Source of the DNA: Flavobacterium bernardetii
GTDB lineage: Bacteria > Bacteroidota > Bacteroidia > Flavobacteriales > Flavobacteriaceae
Assembly: GCF_011305415.1 (NCBI RefSeq)
Contig: NZ_JAANOQ010000001.1
Span: 395,534-459,533 of the forward strand
DNA length: 64,000 nucleotides
Reading direction: 5' to 3'
This document shows, piece by piece, positions 25,497 to 33,769 of this stretch (the first letter of the stretch is position 1; each line of letters opens with the position of its first letter). The position numbers were made by a program, and so were the translations under genes. The notes beneath the pieces were generated by a model. That model did no database searches. It saw only the letters and a program-made list of their open reading frames with translations, and was not told where the DNA came from.

Positions 25497-26207
25497 TTAC
25501 TTTTTGTCTTGTAAAGCAAATACTTTTCTTAATAAATCAGAAGTTCTTGCTGAAAAATTCGTTCTTATATCTTTTTCTTCCACAGCAATCATTTTAAAAA
25601 CACCTTCCATTGCTTTGTTTGTAGTATAGTCTGTTAAATCCGGATTTACCTTTTTTACTAACGGAATACTGTTGTATTTTGTAATAATTTGAGTCCAAAT
25701 TTTATCCGCTCCTACTTTTGCAAAAGAGTTTTTAATTACTGGGTTAAACTTACCATATAAAGCGGTTGAAGTTGACGTTTGTAAATAATTTGTAGCAGAA
25801 CTTTCGTTACCTAATAAAATATTTTTAGCATCTGTAAAAGTCATTTGTTTTACTGCATCTACAAAAATTGGAGTCGCTTCTTTCACCGCATCTTCAGCAG
25901 CTCTGTTTAAAACTTTTAAACCTTCATCCGCTAATTTACTCATTCCTAACTGACGTAATTTGGTATCAACTTTTTGTATTTCTTCAGGTAATAATATTTT
26001 TACTGCTTCGTTTCTAAAAAAACCATCCGTTGCTGTTAATTTCGAAACTTGTTTGGTAATTCCATTGTTTAAAGCTTCTTTTAATCCGTTACCCATTTCG
26101 GCTTGGCTTAAAATTCCAGTTTGTTGTGGCAATTGCTCTAAAACTTGTTGCATTTCGGCACAACTAACTAAGGACAAAAAAGCTATTGATAAAACTATTT
26201 TTTTCAT
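25497..26207 (-). CDS. DUF4197 lipoprotein, paralogue 1
   Basis: 236 aa with a lipobox in FLSLVSC (Cys 16). The DUF4197 pattern spans residues about 40-235: GLKEALNNGITKQVSKL, NEAVKILLPEE, NRAAEDAVKEATPIF, MTFTDAKNILLGNESSATNYL and DYTTNKAMEGVFKMIA. It has no catalytic motif I recognise and is presumably located in the periplasm. It is 12 bases downstream of a close paralogue (26220-26942), the two agreeing over most of their length, so this is a recent tandem duplication in one operon. Confidence 0.85.
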   Translation of the reverse strand: MKKIVLSIAFLSLVSCAEMQQVLEQLPQQTGILSQAEMGNGLKEALNNGITKQVSKLTATDGFFRNEAVKILLPEEIQKVDTKLRQLGMSKLADEGLKVLNRAAEDAVKEATPIFVDAVKQMTFTDAKNILLGNESSATNYLQTSTSTALYGKFNPVIKNSFAKVGADKIWTQIITKYNSIPLVKKVNPDLTDYTTNKAMEGVFKMIAVEEKDIRTNFSARTSDLLRKVFALQDKK

Positions 26208-26219
26208 GATTTTTGAATT

Positions 26220-26942
26220 TTATTTTTTGTCTTGTAAAGCAAAAACTTTTTTAAGTAAAGCAGAAGTTCTTGAATCTAAACCACTTCTGATATTTTTTTC
26301 TTCCACAGTAATCATTTTGAAAACACCTTCAAGCGCTTTGTTTGTGGTATAATCTGTTAAATCAGGATTCACTTTTGTTACTAATGGAATAGAATTATAT
26401 TTATCTATTATTTTTGTCCAAACCGCATCCGCACCAACATTAGCTAAAGAGGTTTTGATAACAGGATTAAATTTATCGTAAAGTGCTTTATTTGTTGAAG
26501 TTTGTAAATACGTTGTTGCAGCATTTTGATTTCCTAATAAGATGTTTTTCGCATCAGTAAAACTCATGTTCTTAATCGCATCAATAAATATTGGGGTAGA
26601 TTGTTTCACTGCATCTTCAGCAGCTCTGTTTAAAGTTAAAATCCCTTCATCAGCTAAACTTCCTAAGCCAATTTGACGTAAACGCTTATCTACTTTTTGT
26701 AATTCTTCAGGTAATAAAATCTTAACTAATTCATTTTTATAAAATCCATCAACAGCTGTTAATTTAGTAACTTGTTTTTTCACACCGTTATCTAAAGCTT
26801 CTTTCAAACCATTTGCGATTTCTAAAGTCGAAACTGCTGCTGTTTTAGTTGTTGCTTTTGTGGCAGCTTTTTTAATCACATTTTTTAATTGTGCATTACC
26901 GAAGAAAGGGATACAAACTGCTAATAAAATAATTTTTTTCAT
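26220..26942 (-). CDS. DUF4197 exported protein, paralogue 2
   Basis: 240 aa. N-terminal signal peptide (MKKIILLAVCIPFFGNAQ) without a lipobox, then an Ala/Lys/Thr-rich segment, then the DUF4197 domain from about residue 45 (GLKEALDNGVKKQVTKL ... EGVFKMITVEEKNIRSGL). It differs from its neighbour at 25497-26207 mainly in the targeting signal: this copy is secreted by signal peptidase I whereas the other is lipid anchored. The two end in the same ALQDKK tail. Function unknown. Confidence 0.85.
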   Translation of the reverse strand: MKKIILLAVCIPFFGNAQLKNVIKKAATKATTKTAAVSTLEIANGLKEALDNGVKKQVTKLTAVDGFYKNELVKILLPEELQKVDKRLRQIGLGSLADEGILTLNRAAEDAVKQSTPIFIDAIKNMSFTDAKNILLGNQNAATTYLQTSTNKALYDKFNPVIKTSLANVGADAVWTKIIDKYNSIPLVTKVNPDLTDYTTNKALEGVFKMITVEEKNIRSGLDSRTSALLKKVFALQDKK

Positions 26943-27114
26943 GTTTTTAAAATTTATGGTTTGGCAGAATTAAAACAAATTTTATGCCGTTAATTGAAAA
27001 TCTGTAACAAAGATACTTTCTTTTGATAAATTGTTTATTTTTTAGTGTAATTTATTAGAAATAAAAATTATTAAATTCGTAAATTGCACCCTTAAAATCG
27101 AACAAAATTTAAAG

Positions 27115-30100
27115 ATGGAACCACAAATACCTTATATTCCTATTAATAAAGTAAGAATTGTTACTGCTGCATCGCTTTTCGACGGACATGATGCCGCAAT
27201 TAACATTATGCGAAGAATTATTCAATCTACTGGTGTAGAAGTGATACATCTTGGACACGATAGAAGTGTAGAAGAAGTAGTAAACACAGCTATTCAAGAA
27301 GATGCGAATGCCATCGCCATGACTTCTTACCAAGGTGGACATAACGAATATTTCAAATATATGTACGACTTGCTTAAAGAAAAAGGAGCAGGTCACATCA
27401 AAATATTTGGTGGTGGTGGTGGTGTAATTCTACCAACTGAAATTGCTGAATTAGAAGCGTACGGAATTACTAAAATTTATTCTCCAGATGATGGTCGTGC
27501 TTTGGGTTTACAAGGTATGATTAATGATTTAGTAAAGCGTTCAGATTATGCTGTTGGTGATGTAATTACCGATGAAGTTGCCGAATTAGAAAATAAAAAT
27601 CCTCGTGCTTTAGCAAGAATTATCTCTTCTGCAGAGAACTTCCCGGAAATTGCTAAACCTATTTTAGATAAAATTCGTGAGAAAAATAAAGACAGCAAAA
27701 CGCCAGTTTTAGGAATTACCGGAACAGGTGGAGCAGGAAAATCGTCATTAGTTGATGAAATTGTACGTCGTTTTTTAATTGATTTCCCTGAAAAAACTAT
27801 CGGTTTAATTTCTGTAGATCCATCAAAAAGAAAAACTGGTGGTGCTTTATTAGGAGATAGAATTCGTATGAATGCGATTAACAACTCTAGAGTTTTTATG
27901 CGTTCGTTAGCGACTCGTCAATCGAACTTAGCTTTATCAAAATATGTAGCTGATGCGATTGAAGTAGTAAAAGCAGCCAATTACGATATCATCATTTTAG
28001 AAACTTCTGGAATCGGACAATCGGATACAGAAATTATGGATCATTCTGATGTTTCTTTATATGTAATGACGCCAGAATTTGGAGCGGCTACGCAATTAGA
28101 GAAAATCGACATGTTAGATTTCGCTGATTTAGTGGCTTTAAATAAATTTGACAAACGCGGTGCTTTAGATGCGATTCGCGATGTAAAAAAACAATACCAA
28201 CGTAATCATAATTTATGGGATGAAAACCCAGATTCTATGCCAGTTTTCGGAACAATTGCTTCGCAGTTTAACGATCCTGGAATGAACACGTTGTACAAAT
28301 CTATCATGGATAAAATTGTAGAGAAAACCAATTCTGAATTGCAATCTACATTCGAAATTACTCGTGAAATGAGCGAGAAAATCTTCGTTATTCCACCACA
28401 TAGAACACGTTATTTATCTGAAATTGCTGAAAATAATAGAAAATATGATGAAACCGCTTTAACTCAGGTTGAAGTCGCACAAAAATTATACGGAATTTTC
28501 AAAACTGTGGAATCAGTAAACGGAAATTTACCTCAATTAGATAAGGCTGGAATTGTTGAAGATTCTTTAAAAATCAATGCGGATAATAAAGATTTCGTTT
28601 CATTATTGACAAAAGAATTCGACCGTGTAAAAATGAATTTAGATCCATACAATTGGGAAATCATTTTAACTTGGGATGAAAAAGTAAACAAATACAAAAA
28701 CCCGTTTTATAGTTTTAAAGTTCGTGATAAAGAAATTAAAATTGCAACGCATACAGAATCACTTTCACATTCTCAAATTCCAAAAGTATCCTTACCAAAA
28801 TACCAAGCTTGGGGCGATATTTTAAAATGGAATTTACAAGAAAATGTTCCTGGAGAATTCCCATTCGCATCTGGATTATATCCATTTAAACGTGAAGGAG
28901 AAGATCCATCAAGAATGTTTGCAGGTGAAGGTGGACCAGAAAGAACAAACAAACGTTTCCATTATGTAAGTGCTGGATTACCAGCAAAACGTTTATCAAC
29001 AGCTTTTGACTCAGTGACGCTTTACGGAAATGACCCACATATTCGTCCTGATATTTACGGAAAAATTGGTAATGCCGGAGTTTCTATTTGTTGTTTAGAT
29101 GACGCGAAAAAATTATATTCAGGTTTCGATTTAAGTCATCCTGCGACTTCAGTTTCTATGACAATTAATGGACCTGCGCCAATGTTATTAGGATTTTTCA
29201 TGAACGCGGCCATTGATCAAAACTGTGAGAAATATATTGTTGAAAACGGTTTACAAGCTGAAGTTGAAGCTAAAATCAAAGAAATTTATAAGAAAAAAGG
29301 AGTAACTCGTCCTTCATACCAAGGTGATTTACCAGAAGGAAATAATGGTTTAGGTTTAATGCTTTTAGGAGTAACTGGAGACCAAGTTTTACCTTTAGAT
29401 GTCTATACAGATATTAAAATTAAAACGTTAGCACAAGTTCGTGGAACGGTTCAAGCGGATATTTTAAAAGAAGATCAAGCGCAAAATACGTGTATTTTCT
29501 CTACAGAATTCGCTTTACGTTTAATGGGTGACGTTCAAGAATATTTCATTAAAGAAAACGTTCGTAATTTCTATTCCGTTTCTATTTCAGGATATCATAT
29601 TGCTGAAGCAGGAGCGAACCCAATTACGCAATTAGCTTTCACGCTAGCAAATGGATTCACTTATGTGGAATACTATTTAAGTCGTGGTATGAATATCAAC
29701 GATTTCGGACCCAACTTATCATTCTTTTTCTCTAACGGAATTGACCCAGAATATGCAGTAATTGGTCGTGTTGCACGTAAAATTTGGGCGAAAGCTTTAA
29801 AGAACAAATACGGAGCGAACGAAAGAGCGCAAATGTTGAAATACCACATTCAAACTTCTGGACGTTCGTTACACGCACAAGAAATTGACTTTAACGATAT
29901 TCGTACAACTTTACAAGCATTATATGCGATTTACGACAACTGTAACTCGTTACATACCAATGCTTACGATGAAGCCATTACAACTCCAACCGAAGAATCA
30001 GTGCGAAGAGCGATGGCAATTCAGTTGATTATTAATAAAGAATTAGGTTTAGCGAAAAACGAAAACCCAATTCAAGGTTCATTTATCATTGAAGAATTAA

Positions 30101-30540
30101 CTGATTTAGTGGAAGCTGCGGTTTTACAAGAATTTGACAGAATAACAGAACGTGGTGGGGTTTTAGGAGCGATGGAAACGATGTACCAACGTAGTAAAAT
30201 TCAAGAAGAAAGTTTGTATTATGAAACGTTGAAACATACAGGTGAATTCCCAATTATTGGTGTAAACACTTTCTTGAGTTCTAAAGGTTCGCCAACGGTA
30301 ATTCCTGCGGAAGTTATTCGTGCTACAGAAGAAGAAAAAGCGTATCAAATTGAAATGTTAAACCATTTACAAGAAGCGAACGCTGAAATAGTTGCCAATC
30401 AAATTGAGTTGCTACAAACAGCAGCCATTAAAAACGAAAACATTTTTGCTTTACTAATGGAAGCTACAAAAGTTTGTTCGTTAGGACAAATTACTGCTGG
30501 TTTGTTTGAAGTAGGTGGACAGTACAGACGTAATATGTAA
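27115..30540 (+). CDS. icmF: Fused isobutyryl-CoA mutase with GTPase chaperone (IcmF)
   Basis: 1141 aa in the IcmF order: B12-binding domain (about 10-150, DGHDAA with His25 as the cobalt ligand and the FGGGGGV loop), MeaB-like G-protein domain (about 195-420, P-loop GTGGAGKS at 203-210, LNKFDK) and the substrate domain (about 560-1120). It interconverts isobutyryl-CoA and n-butyryl-CoA using adenosylcobalamin, with a built-in GTPase for cofactor loading. Gln790 in AQNTCIF stands where methylmalonyl-CoA mutases have Arg, and GLYPFKREG (Phe591) is the ICM-type loop; both argue against methylmalonyl-CoA. It stands alone, and the stop is followed by a heptamer repeat and a TPR gene. Confidence 0.9.
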   Translation: MEPQIPYIPINKVRIVTAASLFDGHDAAINIMRRIIQSTGVEVIHLGHDRSVEEVVNTAIQEDANAIAMTSYQGGHNEYFKYMYDLLKEKGAGHIKIFGGGGGVILPTEIAELEAYGITKIYSPDDGRALGLQGMINDLVKRSDYAVGDVITDEVAELENKNPRALARIISSAENFPEIAKPILDKIREKNKDSKTPVLGITGTGGAGKSSLVDEIVRRFLIDFPEKTIGLISVDPSKRKTGGALLGDRIRMNAINNSRVFMRSLATRQSNLALSKYVADAIEVVKAANYDIIILETSGIGQSDTEIMDHSDVSLYVMTPEFGAATQLEKIDMLDFADLVALNKFDKRGALDAIRDVKKQYQRNHNLWDENPDSMPVFGTIASQFNDPGMNTLYKSIMDKIVEKTNSELQSTFEITREMSEKIFVIPPHRTRYLSEIAENNRKYDETALTQVEVAQKLYGIFKTVESVNGNLPQLDKAGIVEDSLKINADNKDFVSLLTKEFDRVKMNLDPYNWEIILTWDEKVNKYKNPFYSFKVRDKEIKIATHTESLSHSQIPKVSLPKYQAWGDILKWNLQENVPGEFPFASGLYPFKREGEDPSRMFAGEGGPERTNKRFHYVSAGLPAKRLSTAFDSVTLYGNDPHIRPDIYGKIGNAGVSICCLDDAKKLYSGFDLSHPATSVSMTINGPAPMLLGFFMNAAIDQNCEKYIVENGLQAEVEAKIKEIYKKKGVTRPSYQGDLPEGNNGLGLMLLGVTGDQVLPLDVYTDIKIKTLAQVRGTVQADILKEDQAQNTCIFSTEFALRLMGDVQEYFIKENVRNFYSVSISGYHIAEAGANPITQLAFTLANGFTYVEYYLSRGMNINDFGPNLSFFFSNGIDPEYAVIGRVARKIWAKALKNKYGANERAQMLKYHIQTSGRSLHAQEIDFNDIRTTLQALYAIYDNCNSLHTNAYDEAITTPTEESVRRAMAIQLIINKELGLAKNENPIQGSFIIEELTDLVEAAVLQEFDRITERGGVLGAMETMYQRSKIQEESLYYETLKHTGEFPIIGVNTFLSSKGSPTVIPAEVIRATEEEKAYQIEMLNHLQEANAEIVANQIELLQTAAIKNENIFALLMEATKVCSLGQITAGLFEVGGQYRRNM

Positions 30541-30544
30541 TTTT

Positions 30545-30570
30545 GATTTACGATTTACGATTTACGATTT
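30545..30570 (+). repeat. GATTTAC heptamer tandem repeat
   Basis: Three GATTTAC units and a partial fourth fill the gap between the icmF stop and the ATG at 30571, leaving no room for a conventional ribosome binding site. Related ATTTACGATT repeats follow the stops of pepD and ytxJ. Confidence 0.9.
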
Positions 30571-30972
30571 ATGAAATTATTTTTTAAGATTTTTGTTTTG
30601 TTTTTTTGTTTTCAAGCTTCCGCTCAAATTGACAAAAAGTTTGATGAGGGATTGATAAAATTTATGGATAAAGATTTCGTAAATGCTAAATTAGCATTTA
30701 AAGAAGTAATTAAATTAGATCCTAAGAATCATGAATCGTATTATTATATTGGTGTTTGTAATATTAAACTTAATTTTTATAAAGAATCAATTGCTGATTT
30801 TGATAAAACAATTGAGTTAAATCCAAAATATGCTAAAGCTTATTATAATAGAGGTGTTGCTAAGTTTCATTTAAGTGAAAACGAAAGTGGCTGTTTAGAT
30901 TTTAGAAAAGCAGTAGAATTGCAACCAGGTTATGATGAAGCAATAAAATCAATAATGAGATTTTGTAAATAA
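30571..30972 (+). CDS. Secreted TPR-repeat protein
   Basis: 133 aa. Signal peptide MKLFFKIFVLFFCFQASAQ, then about three TPR units: FDEGLIKFMDKDFVNAKLAF, ESYYYIGVCNIKLNFYKESI and AKAYYNRGVAKFHLSENESG, with the TPR consensus G/Y/A positions. It is a protein-interaction scaffold in the periplasm; partner unknown. Its ATG lies inside the heptamer repeat 30 bases after icmF, so it may be translated by readthrough from icmF mRNA. A terminator follows. Confidence 0.8.
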   Translation: MKLFFKIFVLFFCFQASAQIDKKFDEGLIKFMDKDFVNAKLAFKEVIKLDPKNHESYYYIGVCNIKLNFYKESIADFDKTIELNPKYAKAYYNRGVAKFHLSENESGCLDFRKAVELQPGYDEAIKSIMRFCK

Positions 30973-30992
30973 ATTTCAAATAAAATTTTTAA

Positions 30993-31022
30993 AAAAACCT
31001 TTCAGAAATGGAAGGTTTTTTG
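30993..31022 (+). terminator. Rho-independent terminator of the TPR gene
   Basis: AAAACCTTTC / GGAAGGTTTT hairpin followed by T residues. Confidence 0.8.
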
Positions 31023-31052
31023 TTTGAATCCAGACAAGCTTTCAAAGAATAA

Positions 31053-31088
31053 AAAAACTCCCAATTTCATTTGAAATTGGGAGTTTTT
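31053..31088 (-). terminator. Rho-independent terminator of the cation efflux gene
   Basis: AAAAACTCCCAATTTCA / TGAAATTGGGAGTTTTT perfect stem, six bases after the stop at 31094 on the minus strand. Confidence 0.85.
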
Positions 31089-31093
31089 CGTTA

Positions 31094-31963
31094 TTATTCA
31101 TTGGGTTCGATATGAATTAAAACATGGCCTAATTCTAGAATTTGACTTCTTAGTGTATCTTTTAATTTGTGTGCTAAATCATGGCCTTCTTTTACAGAAA
31201 TATTGGCATCAACTATAGCATGTAAATCAACGTGGTATTTCATTCCGGCTTTTCTGATGAAGCATTTTTCTGTTCCTATTATTCCTTCTACTTTAAGCGA
31301 TTCTTGTCTAATATTTTCCACTAAATCATCATAGCGATGTTCGTCCATAATTTCTCCAAGTGCTGGTCGGAAAATCAAATAACTATTATAAAGAATAAAG
31401 AAAGAAGCAAATAAGGCAGCCCAATCATCGGCAGATTCGTAGCCTTTTCCTAAAATTAATGCAATTGAAATCCCAACAAAAGCTGCAACTGATGTTATCG
31501 CATCACTTCTATGGTGCCATGCATCTGCTTTTAGTGAAGAACTATTTGTAATGATACTTTTTTTCATTACGGTTTGAAACGAATATTCTTTCCAACCAAT
31601 AATTAATCCCAAAATAATTAAGGTCCAAGCTTTTGGTAAGTCGTGTGGTGTGCCAATATTTTGAATACTTTCATAGGCAATTATGGTAGCCGAAGTAATT
31701 AAAAAACCAACTACCAAAAAAGTGATTAAAGGTTCCGCTCTTCCATGACCGTAAGGATGATTTTCATCTGCAGGTCGGTTCGAATATTTAATGCCAAACA
31801 ATACTAAAAATGAAGCAAAAATATCAGTTGTAGATTCAATGGCATCGGCAACTAAAGCATAAGAATTTCCAAAAAAACCTGCTAATCCTTTTATAAGCGC
31901 TAAACTTGTATTGCCAATAATACTAAAATAGGTGGCTTTTATGGCTGTTTGTTCGTGTGTCAT
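31094..31963 (-). CDS. Cation diffusion facilitator transporter
   Basis: 289 aa. Six transmembrane helices (about 10-200) and a C-terminal cytoplasmic domain (about 205-289). The metal-site pattern of the CDF family is visible as ALVADAIESTTDIF in helix 2 and ADAWHHRSDAITSV in helix 5, the latter with HxxxD as in zinc- or iron-type members. It exports divalent metal ions in exchange for protons. Its upstream region is occupied by 21-bp repeat array 2, which ends about 100 bases from the start codon on the other side. Confidence 0.9.
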   Translation of the reverse strand: MTHEQTAIKATYFSIIGNTSLALIKGLAGFFGNSYALVADAIESTTDIFASFLVLFGIKYSNRPADENHPYGHGRAEPLITFLVVGFLITSATIIAYESIQNIGTPHDLPKAWTLIILGLIIGWKEYSFQTVMKKSIITNSSSLKADAWHHRSDAITSVAAFVGISIALILGKGYESADDWAALFASFFILYNSYLIFRPALGEIMDEHRYDDLVENIRQESLKVEGIIGTEKCFIRKAGMKYHVDLHAIVDANISVKEGHDLAHKLKDTLRSQILELGHVLIHIEPNE

Positions 31964-32066
31964 TTTTTATTTAGGCTTTTTTATTGCAGTTTTCAAAGGT
32001 ACAAAACTAAAAGTTGTTGGGGAATTTGAATTGAGAAAAGAATAGATTTATATTTCATTTAACTAA

Positions 32067-32402
32067 GTCTATTTCGATTGTGCTGATGTCTATTTCGATT
32101 TAGCGGATGTCTATTTCGATTTGGCGGATGTCTATTTCGATTGTGCGGATGTCTATTTCGATTTGGCGGAAGCTTATTTCGATTTGGCGGATGTCTATTT
32201 CGATTTAGCGGAAGCTTATTTCGATTTGGCGGATGTCTATTTCGATTTGGCGGAAGCTTATTTCGATTTGGCGGAAGCTTATTTCGATTGAGCGGATGTC
32301 TATTTCGATTGTGCGGATGTCTATTTCGATTTGGCGGAAGCTTATTTCGATTTGGCGGATGTCTATTTCGATTGAAACTATGTCTTGTTCGATTTGGAAA
32401 GT
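32067..32402. repeat. Array 2: sixteen tandem 21-bp repeats of a second family
   Basis: Sixteen contiguous 21-bp units (the last two degenerate) filling most of the 503-base gap between the minus-strand genes 31094-31963 and 32467-33528. Each unit is a near-constant 16-mer ATTTCGATTTGGCGGA followed by one of two 5-bp blocks, TGTCT or AGCTT. Sequence is unrelated to arrays 1 and 3 but the period is the same. It lies 3' of the propeller gene and upstream of the efflux gene. An open plus-strand frame through it is an artefact of the period being a multiple of three. Confidence 0.95.
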
Positions 32403-32466
32403 TTTTCGCTATCTAAATTATCAAGTTTTTTGTAATGTTATGAATTGCAAATCAGTACGAGTGGTA

Positions 32467-33528
32467 TTATTCCACTTCAAATTTGGTAAACGTTTTACCA
32501 TTGAATTTACAAATACCATCTTGGTCTGTTCCTAGCCAAATGTATTCGTAATGATCTTTGTAAATGGTGTTTATGGCATTACTGGTTAGTCCATCTTTTG
32601 TAGTATAGTTGATTATGCTTTTTCCATCATAAAGCCAAACACCAGTATCAACTGTTCCTATCCAAAGCGTTCCTTTATAATCTTGGTTGATGGAATAAAT
32701 ACGAGCTAAAGTTCCTGGTTTTGATTCACCTGTAACACGGAAGTTTTCATTTTCTAATTTTTTTTCTTGAGTGAAATTGGTTAGTGTTTTTCCATCGTAG
32801 CAAAATAATCCGGCACCATTATTTCCCATCCAAATGTTTCCTTTTTTATCTTCGAACAAGCATAAAACTTCTGTTCCGGCTAGGCCTTTTTCGGTAAACC
32901 AAGTAAATGATTTTCCGTCATAACGGCAAACACCAGCGGCTTGTGTACCAAACCAAAGATTTCCTTTTCGGTCTTTTAAAATAGAATAAACAGAAAATCG
33001 GCTTAGATTTTTTGAAGTGTTTTGCGAATTACTAATATCGGCATCCGTTTTGCCAATTGGTAAATAAGTTAGTTTGTTTTCTGTGTAAAAGAAAGCGCCA
33101 CCACCAGCATAAAACCATAAACTGTTTGGTTCTGTTTTTAACTTGTTGGGAGTTTCTGTATTTAAGACTAACGTTTCCTTATTGGTAAAAGTGGTAAATG
33201 TTTTTCCATCAAAACGAGTTACTCCAAATAAACCCGTTCCAAACCAAAGGTATCCCATTTCATCTTCTTGAATACTTTGCACTTGATTGTCTGCAAGTCC
33301 ATCTTTAACCGTATATTGAGATAGCGTTACTCCATCATATCGATACACGCCAGCAGCATTTGTACCAAACCAATAGTTTCCATTTCTGTCTTGATATATA
33401 CTACGAATGTTTTTGTCCAATTTAGAAGTAACATTTGTAATATCAACGGCATGACTAATTGTGTTTATTTGTGAAAAAGAAAAAGTAAATACAAAAAGGA
33501 TAAGTATTTGAGTAGCTTTTGTTTTCAT
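32467..33528 (-). CDS. Secreted beta-propeller protein (two-component regulator propeller repeats)
   Basis: 353 aa from the ATG at 33526-33528, which gives a signal peptide (MKTKATQILILFVFTFSFSQ); a farther upstream ATG adds 14 non-signal residues. At least six repeats of the Reg_prop type are seen, each with D.xGxxWFGT...GvxRYDGkxF..., for example RNGNYWFGTNAAGVYRYDG, KGNLWFGTQAAGVCRYDG and YEYIWLGTDQDGICKFNG, forming a beta-propeller. In hybrid histidine kinases these make the sensor; here no kinase follows, so it is a stand-alone periplasmic binding protein of unknown ligand. Confidence 0.85.
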   Translation of the reverse strand: MKTKATQILILFVFTFSFSQINTISHAVDITNVTSKLDKNIRSIYQDRNGNYWFGTNAAGVYRYDGVTLSQYTVKDGLADNQVQSIQEDEMGYLWFGTGLFGVTRFDGKTFTTFTNKETLVLNTETPNKLKTEPNSLWFYAGGGAFFYTENKLTYLPIGKTDADISNSQNTSKNLSRFSVYSILKDRKGNLWFGTQAAGVCRYDGKSFTWFTEKGLAGTEVLCLFEDKKGNIWMGNNGAGLFCYDGKTLTNFTQEKKLENENFRVTGESKPGTLARIYSINQDYKGTLWIGTVDTGVWLYDGKSIINYTTKDGLTSNAINTIYKDHYEYIWLGTDQDGICKFNGKTFTKFEVE

Positions 33529-33735
33529 AGTTTTTGATTTGATTGAGCATGTGCAAACTGACTTGCGCATTAACGTTACGAATTATAAATCCGAGCTATC
33601 GTTTTATTTGATTTTTTAGTAAAATGTTGTTTTGAATTTGCAAAAGCAAGCTATTAACTAGGACATTATATTTTTGTTTTGCTTGTAGGAATATAGCAGA
33701 TTTTGCTATCTTTTGTTTGGGTAAAACAAAGATAT

Positions 33736-33762
33736 AAAAAAACCTGCAATATGCAGGCTTTT
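33736..33762 (-). terminator. Rho-independent terminator of the M28 peptidase gene
   Basis: AAAAACCTGC-AATAT-GCAGGCTTTT hairpin just after the stop at 33770 on the minus strand. Confidence 0.8.
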
Positions 33763-33769
33763 CATTTTA

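Noticed and set aside
27115..30540. Methylmalonyl-CoA mutase
   Set aside because: Domain order with an internal GTPase and Gln at position 790 instead of Arg point to IcmF.
32141..32535. Two overlapping plus-strand open frames across array 2, giving CLFRFGG- and LISIWR-type repeat proteins
   Set aside because: The 21-bp period is seven codons, so frames stay open by construction. No ribosome site, promoter or non-repeat domain; both flanking genes read on the other strand.
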